Assembly: GCA_014846205.1 (NCBI GenBank)
Contig: RKAY01000011.1
Span: forward strand, 1 to 6,770
DNA: 6,770 nucleotides
Direction of reading: 5' to 3'
From: Collinsella aerofaciens
Lineage (GTDB): Bacteria; Actinomycetota; Coriobacteriia; Coriobacteriales; Coriobacteriaceae
A model generated the notes under the pieces. The model saw nothing but the letters and a program-made list of their open reading frames with translations, had not been told where the DNA came from and ran no database searches. Both the position numbers and the translations under genes were made by a program. Positions 1-5,029 of the stretch are shown piece after piece. How positions within the stretch are numbered: the first letter of the stretch is position 1; the number at the start of each line of letters is the position of its first letter.

Positions 1-690
1 GACGGGCGTTGAGCCATCATCAGTCAGGACCACGGCATTCGAAAGATCGGCGCCGCGCGACTTGAGGAGCTTCTTGGCGTTGGACCAGTACTGCCCCGGG
101 ATATCGCTCAGATCGACGGTGCTAGACGAGGCGGACTCGGTTTGCTCGGCAGTGGTATCGGCCGTTGAACTCCCTCGCTTGTTGAGCATGCCCGACACAA
201 TGGCGAACACAATCGAGAGAGCAAAGAAAATCGCCAGCACAATGAGGATTTTCTTGATTACACTCGACGAACGCGACGGCGTCTCTTCCTCGTCCTCACC
301 ATACTGCGGAATCGATTTGGGATACTCGCGATAAGGTTGGCGCGCATACGGATCGCGCGACTCATAACGAGGCTGGGCCTGCGCCGTGCGCGGCATATAC
401 GTCGTCTGCTGAGGCTGCGGAATGGGATTTTGCGGCAGGTTGTTATAAGCGCCTGCCGCCGCATTGCCATACGGCTCCGGCGTCGTATTGCCATACGGGT
501 CCTGCGGTGCATAATCAAACGGATCCCGCGGTGTATCGCCATAGCCCATAACTCGCGTGGGTTCGGCGGACGCCCGCGTCGCATCAGGGGCAGCATTGCC
601 GGGGTTCGACACAATGCGGGTCGCATCGGCGCTGCCGCCAGCCTGTGCGGAGCCATATCCGCCCATCACGGTCGTCTTGTCCTGGTCCAT
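1..690 (-). CDS. Unrecognised single-pass membrane protein with repetitive Pro/Tyr/Gly-rich cytoplasmic region (3' end cut off by window)
   Basis: An open frame runs from an ATG at 688-690 to the window edge, giving the first 230 residues with no stop. AAAGGA lies 8 bases before the ATG. Residues 1-143 are hydrophilic and low in complexity (Pro, Tyr, Gly, Asn, Gln), with an acidic cluster GEDEEE at 131-136. One strongly hydrophobic helix follows at about 144-169, after a short basic stretch (IKK), and then a Ser/Thr-rich linker (173-191). The positive charge before the helix suggests that the N-terminus is cytoplasmic and the C-terminal part is outside. The start of the outer domain (about 194-230, containing PGQYWSNAKKLLKSRGADL) faintly resembles a PASTA-type unit, but too little is visible to name it. 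I do not recognise a family and infer no function. Codon use matches the neighbours. The frame is supported by the coherent membrane topology and by the repeat described separately; overlapping frames on both strands here are arginine-rich shadows. Confidence 0.8.
   Translation of the reverse strand, partial: MDQDKTTVMGGYGSAQAGGSADATRIVSNPGNAAPDATRASAEPTRVMGYGDTPRDPFDYAPQDPYGNTTPEPYGNAAAGAYNNLPQNPIPQPQQTTYMPRTAQAQPRYESRDPYARQPYREYPKSIPQYGEDEEETPSRSSSVIKKILIVLAIFFALSIVFAIVSGMLNKRGSSTADTTAEQTESASSSTVDLSDIPGQYWSNAKKLLKSRGADLSNAVVLTDDGSTPV
430..549 (-). repeat. 24-bp tandem repeat encoding an 8-residue unit (about five copies)
   Basis: Within the membrane-protein gene, residues 48-87 fall into five consecutive eight-residue blocks: MGYGDTPR, DPFDYAPQ, DPYGNTTP, EPYGNAAA and GAYNNLPQ. 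The third position is always Tyr or Phe. Pro is usual at position 2, and Pro or Gln at positions 7-8. At DNA level the same 12 bases, attgccatacgg, occur at 463-474 and 487-498, exactly 24 bases apart, with decayed copies at about 511 and 535. This is a degenerate in-frame tandem duplication, probably an unstructured proline/tyrosine-rich segment. Confidence 0.7.
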
Positions 691-698
691 GCAACGTT

Positions 699-704
699 TC
701 CTTT
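699..704 (-). promoter_or_regulatory. Ribosome binding site of the membrane-protein gene
   Basis: AAAGGA on the minus strand sits 8 bases before the ATG at 688-690 and supports that start codon. Confidence 0.6.
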
Positions 705-722
705 CCGTCGCCTGCAAGCATC

Positions 723-750
723 AAGTTATCCATGCATTCTACCCGCGCAA
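723..750 (-). promoter_or_regulatory. Tentative promoter for the membrane-protein gene
   Basis: The gap 691-869 holds the fhs terminator and, nearer the gene, AT-richer sequence. One reading is a -35 TTGCGC (745-750), a 16-base spacer and a -10 TAACTT (723-728). A competing -10, TAGAAT (736-741), has no good -35 (TTGCCC lies 20 bases upstream). Since fhs ends in a strong terminator, this gene should need its own promoter, but the exact one is uncertain. Confidence 0.3.
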
Positions 751-806
751 AAGCCTATGATGGGCAAAGCCCGCCGGTATCTACAAGACATGCGCGGGCC
801 TAAGGA

Positions 807-844
807 TCAAAAAGCCCCGCCGAGCCTGGTGGGCACGACGGGGC
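807..844 (-). terminator. Rho-independent terminator of fhs
   Basis: Read on the minus strand, GCCCCGTCG (844-836) pairs with CGGCGGGGC (822-814) in a nine-base-pair stem with one G-U pair. The 13-base loop is followed by five T (813-809). It starts 25 bases after the fhs stop codon and is the clearest terminator in the window. Confidence 0.85.
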
Positions 845-869
845 GGGCAAGCGGCTATGAGCAGCAGGC

Positions 870-2537
870 TTAGAACAGGCCGGTGATGTTGCCGTCGTTG
901 TCGACATCGATGTTTTCGGCCGCGGGAACCTTGGGCAGACCCGGCATGGTCAGAACGTTGCCAGTCAACGCAACCACAAAGTGGGCACCGGCGGAAACCT
1001 TGAGCTCGCGCACGGTGATGCGGAAGCCCTCGGGAGCGCCCAGCGCCTTGGCGTTGTCGCTAAAGCTGTACTGCGTCTTGGCGACGCACACCGGCAGGTT
1101 GCCAAAGCCGTTCTCGCGCAGCTCGGCGAGCTGACGCTTGGCAGCCGGCGTAAAGTCGACACCATCGGCGCGGTAAACCTTGGTGGCGACGGCCTCGAGG
1201 GCATCGGCCACATCGGCGCCGTCCTCGTAGGCAAACTTGAGCTCGCTCGGCTGCTCAATCAGGCGCATGACCTCATCGGCCAGGTCGAGCGCGCCCTCGC
1301 CGCCCTTGGCCCAGACCTCGGAAAGCTTAACGTTGACGCCGAGCTTCTGGCACTCGGACTCGATGAGCGCAAGCTCGGCCTCGGTGTCCGTCGGGAAGCG
1401 GTTGATGGCGACCACGCAGGGAAGACCATAGACGTTCTGGATATTGTCAACATGGCGCAGCAGGTTGGGCATGCCGGCCTTGAGGGCATCGAGGTTCTCG
1501 TCGTTGAGGTCGGTCTTGGCAACGCCGCCGTTGTACTTAAGCGCACGGGCGGTGGCGACAATCACGACGGCGCTGGGGCGGACGCCCGTCATGCGACACT
1601 TGATGTCGAGGAACTTCTCGGCACCCAGATCGGCGCCAAAGCCGGCCTCGGTAATGGCGACATCGCCAAAGCGCATAGCCATGCGCGTGGCCATGATGGA
1701 GTTGCAGCCGTGGGCGATATTGGCGAAGGGGCCGCCGTGGACAAACGCGGGCGTACCCTCGAGCGTCTGCACCAGGTTGGGCTTGAGCGCATCCTTAAGC
1801 AGTGCGGCCATGGCGCCTTGAGCCTTAAGGTCGCGGGCACGAACGGGCTCGCCGGCAAAGCTGTAGCCGACGACGATCTCGCCCAGGCGCTCCTTGAGGT
1901 CGTTGATGCTCGTGGACAAGCACAAGATCGCCATGACCTCGGAAGCAACAGTAATGTCGAAGCCATCCTCGCGCGGCACGCCCTGGGCCTTGCCGCCAAT
2001 GCCGTCGATAATATGGCGCAGCTGGCGGTCGTTCATGTCGACGACGCGCTTCCAGGTGATGCGCTTAACATCGATACCGAGCTGGTTGCCCTGCTGAATA
2101 TGGTTGTCGAGCATAGCGGCCAGCAGATTATTGGCGGCACCGATAGCGTGGAAGTCGCCGGTAAAGTGCAGGTTGATGTCCTCCATGGGGATGACCTGCG
2201 CCCAGCCGCCGCCGGCGGCGCCGCCCTTGACGCCAAAGACGGGGCCGAGCGAAGGCTCACGCAGGGCCACAGCGCTCTTGACGCCGCGACGGCGCAGGCC
2301 ATCGGCCAGACCGATGGTCGTGGTGGTCTTGCCCTCGCCGGCGGGCGTGGGGTTGATGGCGGTCACGAGGACGAGCTTGGCCTGGTGATCGGTCGGCTCG
2401 TTGAGCAGGGAATAGTCGACCTTAGCCTTGTCGAAGCCGTACGGAATCAGGTGCTTTACGTCGACGCCGGCGTTCTTAGCCACCTCGGTAATGGGCAGCG
2501 GCGTGACGGAACGTGCGATTTCGATGTCAGTAGGCAT
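870..2537 (-). CDS. fhs: Formate-tetrahydrofolate ligase (10-formyl-THF synthetase)
   Basis: This cytoplasmic enzyme joins formate to tetrahydrofolate using ATP, giving 10-formyl-THF for purine and other one-carbon synthesis, or working in reverse. The 555-residue length is normal for the bacterial single-function family. The ATP-binding loop TPAGEGKT is at 64-71, with TTT following. The glycine-rich signature [11 protein letters not shown] is at 102-112, the second signature region [10 protein letters not shown] at 198-207, and the folate/formate-pocket stretch [19 protein letters not shown] at 297-315. The signature usually ends in Tyr; here it ends in Trp. I chose the ATG at 2535-2537 because AAAGGA lies 6 bases upstream and the protein then begins MPTDIEIAR, as relatives do. 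An in-frame start 60 bases further up would sit across the promoter -10. The gene appears monocistronic: its own promoter is upstream and a strong terminator is downstream. No other folate gene is in view. Confidence 0.97.
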   Translation of the reverse strand: MPTDIEIARSVTPLPITEVAKNAGVDVKHLIPYGFDKAKVDYSLLNEPTDHQAKLVLVTAINPTPAGEGKTTTTIGLADGLRRRGVKSAVALREPSLGPVFGVKGGAAGGGWAQVIPMEDINLHFTGDFHAIGAANNLLAAMLDNHIQQGNQLGIDVKRITWKRVVDMNDRQLRHIIDGIGGKAQGVPREDGFDITVASEVMAILCLSTSINDLKERLGEIVVGYSFAGEPVRARDLKAQGAMAALLKDALKPNLVQTLEGTPAFVHGGPFANIAHGCNSIMATRMAMRFGDVAITEAGFGADLGAEKFLDIKCRMTGVRPSAVVIVATARALKYNGGVAKTDLNDENLDALKAGMPNLLRHVDNIQNVYGLPCVVAINRFPTDTEAELALIESECQKLGVNVKLSEVWAKGGEGALDLADEVMRLIEQPSELKFAYEDGADVADALEAVATKVYRADGVDFTPAAKRQLAELRENGFGNLPVCVAKTQYSFSDNAKALGAPEGFRITVRELKVSAGAHFVVALTGNVLTMPGLPKVPAAENIDVDNDGNITGLF

Positions 2538-2543
2538 GGGCGG

Positions 2544-2549
2544 TCCTTT
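2544..2549 (-). promoter_or_regulatory. Ribosome binding site of fhs
   Basis: AAAGGA on the minus strand lies 6 bases before the ATG at 2535-2537. It decides the start in favour of the 555-residue protein over the upstream in-frame start at 2597. Confidence 0.75.
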
Positions 2550-2577
2550 CGTTACCGGATGAGAAAAAGACCAATTC

Positions 2578-2586
2578 AGCATAGCA
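2578..2586 (-). promoter_or_regulatory. Extended -10 promoter of fhs
   Basis: The minus strand reads TGCTATGCT, an extended -10 (TG-N-TATGCT). The -35 region at 17-base spacing (GTTTTA, 2601-2606) is weak, as is common for extended -10 promoters. Transcription would start near 2571, giving a leader of about 34 bases, too short for a folate riboswitch. The rest of the 2538-2683 gap holds nothing I can name. Confidence 0.45.
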
Positions 2587-2683
2587 CGGGCGCGCAATAG
2601 TAAAACACCCGTAACCGATGAATGGCGATATGTTTACCCGATGCCCAGCGATAGTCTACAGACCAGCTAAAACAAACCCGCCT

Positions 2684-3751
2684 CTAAACGGCTGGCTCGA
2701 TGCCCAAGTGCTCAAAGGTGCGAAGCGTTGCCTGGCGGCCCTGGGGCGTGCGAATCATCAAGCCGCACTGCAACAGATAAGGCTCATAGACATCCTCGAG
2801 CGTACCCGGGTCCTCGCCCACCGCGCTGGCAAGGGTCGTCAGGCCCACGGCACGGCCGGAGAACGTCTTGGCAAGTGTCTCCAAGATGCGAATATCCATC
2901 CAGTCCAGACCAAGCTCGTCGATCTCAAAGAACTCGAGTGCCTGACGGCAGATATCGAGCTCGATGGGACCGTTGCCGCGCACTTGCGCATAGTCGCGCA
3001 CGCGTTTGAGCAGACGGTTGGCGAGACGCGGCGTACCACGCGAACGCGAGCCGATCTCGAGCGCGCTCGGATGGTCGATCGTCACGCCCAGAATGGTCGC
3101 CGAGCGCGTCACGATCTGGGCGAGCTCCTCGACCGTGTAGTAGTCCAGGCGATACGAAATACCAAAGCGGTCGCGCAGCGGGCCGGTCAGCATACCCGAG
3201 CGGGTCGTTGCCGCCACCAGCGTAAACTTGGGGATATCCAGGCGAATCGAACGTGCGGCCGGGCCTTTGCCGATCACGATATCGAGCGCAAAGTCCTCCA
3301 TCGCGGGATACAGGACTTCCTCGACCGAACGGTTCAGACGGTGGATCTCGTCGATAAACAGCACGTCACCCGGCTGCAGGTTGGTAAGGATAGCCGCCAG
3401 GTCACCGGTACGCGCAATGGCCGGACCACTCGTCGTCTTGATCTGAGCGCCCAGCTCGTTGGCGATAACCGTAGCCAGCGTGGTCTTGCCTAGACCCGGA
3501 GGGCCCGAGAAGATCACGTGGTCGAGCGTCTCGCCACGACTCTGCGCCGCCTCGATCAGCACGCGCAGGCTCTGCTTGATATGCTCCTGACCGCAGTAGT
3601 CGTCCAGGCGCTGGGGACGCAGGGTACGGTCGACATCGAGGTCTTCGGGCGTCAACTCCGAGCCCACCATGCGCTCACCGTGCGCCATGGATGCCGCCGG
3701 CGAGCTGCCGGGCGTCGCCCACAGGTCCTGAGAGTCATCGGCTTCCCACAT
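2684..3751 (-). CDS. ruvB: Holliday junction branch-migration ATPase RuvB
   Basis: RuvB is the hexameric AAA+ motor that pumps DNA through the RuvA-bound Holliday junction. In the 355-residue protein, the Walker A motif GPPGLGKT is at 83-90 and Walker [10 protein letters not shown] at 129-137. Sensor 1 ATTR is at 181-184, the arginine-finger region GPLRDRF at 190-196 and the sensor 2 region [12 protein letters not shown] at 239-250. The C-terminal winged helix spans about 280-350. Its DNA-contact loop reads RTPQGR (334-339), where RTPRGR is usual. About 40 residues precede the conserved RPQRLDDY, some 20 more than in E. coli RuvB and poorly conserved in type. I chose the ATG at 3749-3751 because its A is also the last base of the ruvA stop (TGATG), the same junction as between ruvC and ruvA. 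A GTG one codon upstream is the alternative. The stop is TAG. No convincing terminator follows. Confidence 0.96.
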   Translation of the reverse strand: MWEADDSQDLWATPGSSPAASMAHGERMVGSELTPEDLDVDRTLRPQRLDDYCGQEHIKQSLRVLIEAAQSRGETLDHVIFSGPPGLGKTTLATVIANELGAQIKTTSGPAIARTGDLAAILTNLQPGDVLFIDEIHRLNRSVEEVLYPAMEDFALDIVIGKGPAARSIRLDIPKFTLVAATTRSGMLTGPLRDRFGISYRLDYYTVEELAQIVTRSATILGVTIDHPSALEIGSRSRGTPRLANRLLKRVRDYAQVRGNGPIELDICRQALEFFEIDELGLDWMDIRILETLAKTFSGRAVGLTTLASAVGEDPGTLEDVYEPYLLQCGLMIRTPQGRQATLRTFEHLGIEPAV

Positions 3752-4371
3752 CACGCATCCATTCCGAGTCGCTTAAGCGCCGCGCCGAGCAGGTCCTCGA
3801 CACGCATATCCTGCCCATCATACCCGCTCAAGGCAACCTCGGTCTCTTGCGGACTAAAGCCCATGGAAAGGAGCGCCGCACGGGCGTCATCGATCGCCGA
3901 GGGAGCGGCGGCGGGAACCGGCATCGCAACCTGACCGGGAATTACGTCGACCGGAACAAAGCCCTTGTCCTTGGCAAAGGTACTCTTGAGCTCCAGGATC
4001 AGACGCTGGGCGGTCTTTTTGCCCACACCGGGCACCTTGGCCATACCCTTGTCGTCCTCGGCCATCACCAGAGAATACAGCTGGCCCACGGTATAGGTGG
4101 AGAGCACGGCAAGCGCCAGGCGCGGACCGACACCCGACACGGACACGAGCCGATCGAACATCGTGCGCTCGTCCTTGGAAGCAAAGCCAAAGAGCGTCAT
4201 GGCGTCCTCGCGCACCTGCATACGGGTATAGAGGCGCACCTCACCGCCGGGCGTAGGCAGCGTGGCGGCAGTGCTGCCCGAGATGCCGAGCTCAAAGCCC
4301 ACACCCGATACATCGACAACGGCCGAGCTCATCGTGGCCTCGACAAGCGTTCCATGGAGCTGGGAAATCAT
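3751..4371 (-). CDS. ruvA: Holliday junction recognition protein RuvA
   Basis: RuvA is a tetramer that holds the four-way junction flat and loads RuvB. The 206-residue protein shows all three family domains. The OB-fold N-terminal domain (1 to about 63) begins MISQLHGTL and carries the acidic-pin residues Glu55 and Asp56 in REDA. The central domain has two helix-hairpin-helix motifs, [10 protein letters not shown] (78-87) and [12 protein letters not shown] (113-124). After an Ala/Pro-rich linker (about 140-158) comes the small C-terminal RuvB-binding three-helix domain (about 159-204: [18 protein letters not shown], then [12 protein letters not shown]). The ATG overlaps the ruvC TGA by one base and the TGA overlaps the ruvB ATG by one base, which points to coupled translation from one SOS-controlled message. 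Length and motifs are ordinary; nothing is missing. Confidence 0.97.
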   Translation of the reverse strand: MISQLHGTLVEATMSSAVVDVSGVGFELGISGSTAATLPTPGGEVRLYTRMQVREDAMTLFGFASKDERTMFDRLVSVSGVGPRLALAVLSTYTVGQLYSLVMAEDDKGMAKVPGVGKKTAQRLILELKSTFAKDKGFVPVDVIPGQVAMPVPAAAPSAIDDARAALLSMGFSPQETEVALSGYDGQDMRVEDLLGAALKRLGMDA

Positions 4372-4892
4372 CAGTATCCGGTTCCTCTCTGTTGATAGAA
4401 CTCGCCGCCGGTAAGCGCCCGGGTGCGGCTGAGGTTAACGTGGCAGATGGCGCAGGCCAGGGCATCGGCGGCATGGTCGGGATGCGGGTCGTGATCGAGC
4501 TGCGTGAGCGTACGAACCATATACGCGACCTGCCGTTTGTCCGCGGCGCCGGTGCCCACAACAGCCTGCTTAATCTGCATAGGCGTGTACTCGCCAATCT
4601 CGAGCGCGCATTCCGAAAGCGCCACGAGCGCGGCACCGCGGGCATGCGCCGTAGGGATGGCCGAGCGAACGTTGGCGCCAAAGTAAATGCTCTCGATAGC
4701 AGCGGTATCGGGTCGATAACGCTCCACGACACCCTTGAGGTCGTGGGCGATATGCGACAGGCGCACCGCGAGCGGGCTGCCCGCGCTGGTCTCGATACAA
4801 CCGTAGGCGCGACAGCGAACCTCGCCGCGCCGCTCCTCGATAATCCCCCAACCCGTATGGGCCAAACCAGGGTCGATACCCAAAATGACCAA
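4371..4892 (-). CDS. ruvC: Holliday junction endonuclease RuvC
   Basis: RuvC is the homodimeric resolvase that nicks Holliday junctions symmetrically. I take a TTG start at 4890-4892, preceded at 5 bases by a strong GGAGG. The 173-residue protein then begins MVILGIDPG, matching the family N-terminus and placing the first catalytic Asp at residue 7. Other metal-binding residues are Glu67 (AAIESIYFG), His140 and Asp143 (in DHAADALA). The third position is Asp in E. coli but His in some RuvCs such as that of Thermus, so His is compatible with activity. The VVGTGAADKRQV region (111-122) matches the E. coli block VVGIGSAEKSQV. An upstream in-frame TTG at 4911-4913 would add seven residues but would put the Shine-Dalgarno inside the gene. 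This is the first gene of the ruvCAB operon, downstream of an SOS operator. Confidence 0.95.
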   Translation of the reverse strand: MVILGIDPGLAHTGWGIIEERRGEVRCRAYGCIETSAGSPLAVRLSHIAHDLKGVVERYRPDTAAIESIYFGANVRSAIPTAHARGAALVALSECALEIGEYTPMQIKQAVVGTGAADKRQVAYMVRTLTQLDHDPHPDHAADALACAICHVNLSRTRALTGGEFYQQRGTGY

Positions 4893-4897
4893 GCCAA

Positions 4898-4902
4898 CCT
4901 CC
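4898..4902 (-). promoter_or_regulatory. Ribosome binding site that fixes the ruvC TTG start
   Basis: GGAGG on the minus strand, within GAGGGGAGG (4906-4898), lies 5 bases before TTG 4892-4890. It supports a non-ATG start yielding MVILGIDPG rather than the longer frame from 4913. Confidence 0.75.
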
Positions 4903-4929
4903 CCTCGCCACAAGCACGGCGCGAGACAA

Positions 4930-4980
4930 GGCCCCGCGCACTATTCACGAACGTCTGTTCTAGAATAACACAACGGGGCC
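4930..4980. repeat. Nested inverted repeat centred on the SOS box
   Basis: Three pairs of arms share nearly one centre (about 4954.5-4955). The outer pair is GGCCCCG (4930-4936) with CGGGGCC (4974-4980). The middle pair is TATTC (4942-4946) with GAATA (4963-4967). The inner pair is GAAC (4949-4952) with GTTC (4957-4960). The middle arm covers the ruvC -10. In RNA reading through from the upstream gene the arms could fold into an interrupted hairpin. No good T run follows on the minus strand (TTGTCTC), so it is at best a weak terminator. Confidence 0.6.
4948..4961 (-). promoter_or_regulatory. LexA operator (SOS box) controlling ruvCAB
   Basis: The minus strand carries GAACAGACGTTC (4960-4949), that is GAAC-N4-GTTC, the half-sites and spacing of the LexA box of Gram-positive bacteria. 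Against the Bacillus-type consensus CGAACRNRYGTTYC, I count 12 of 14 matches on either strand. It lies just downstream of the probable -10 box and over the expected transcription start, a position suited to repression by occlusion. ruv genes are SOS-regulated in many bacteria. Binding here is inferred. Confidence 0.8.
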
Positions 4981-4990
4981 AAGATGCTTA
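4962..4990 (-). promoter_or_regulatory. Probable ruvCAB promoter
   Basis: The -10 TATTCT (4967-4962) is preceded at 17 bases by TAAGCA (4990-4985), a 3-of-6 match to the -35 consensus. Transcription would begin near 4955, inside the SOS box, giving a leader of roughly 60 bases to the TTG start. The -10 is the better-supported half. Confidence 0.45.
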
Positions 4991-5029
4991 GTTGAAGTAT
5001 CGGGGTTGGGAGCGAATCCTATCCCATAG

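Noticed and set aside
258..873. Arginine-rich frames on both strands (258-656 minus, 337-873 plus)
   Set aside because: They overlap the membrane-protein gene in other frames; the repetitive Arg/Ile/Met composition is a by-product of its PYG/DP repeats.
2538..2597. Longer fhs reading frame starting at 2597
   Set aside because: It would add 20 residues not typical of the family, start upstream of the probable -10 box, and ignore the AAAGGA before 2537.
981..2600. A 539-codon open frame on the plus strand opposite fhs
   Set aside because: It is fully antisense to a convincing enzyme gene. The product is Gly/Ala/Val/Leu/Asp-rich without domains, as expected from a codon-biased GC-rich gene read backwards, and it has no ribosome site.
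2551..2645. Three loosely similar stretches (TTACCGGATGAG, GTAACCGATGAA, TTTACCCGATGC) before fhs
   Set aside because: Spacing is irregular and similarity is short; chance is a sufficient explanation without conservation data.
2538..2683. Possible tetrahydrofolate riboswitch before fhs
   Set aside because: The predicted leader is about 34 bases and I see no multi-helix architecture; a riboswitch of this class needs far more.
2620..2683. Terminator after ruvB
   Set aside because: Only 3-5 base-pair stems can be drawn and none is followed by a proper T run, although TTTGTTTT occurs just after the stop.
2618..3493. A 291-codon plus-strand frame opposite ruvB
   Set aside because: It is antisense to ruvB, rich in Arg, His and Gln with no recognisable domain, and is explained by codon bias of the real gene.
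4919..4947. Plus-strand promoter using the mirror-image TATTCA as -10
   Set aside because: The sequence at -35 (gcgcga) is not promoter-like and no gene follows on the plus strand; the likeness results from the dyad symmetry.
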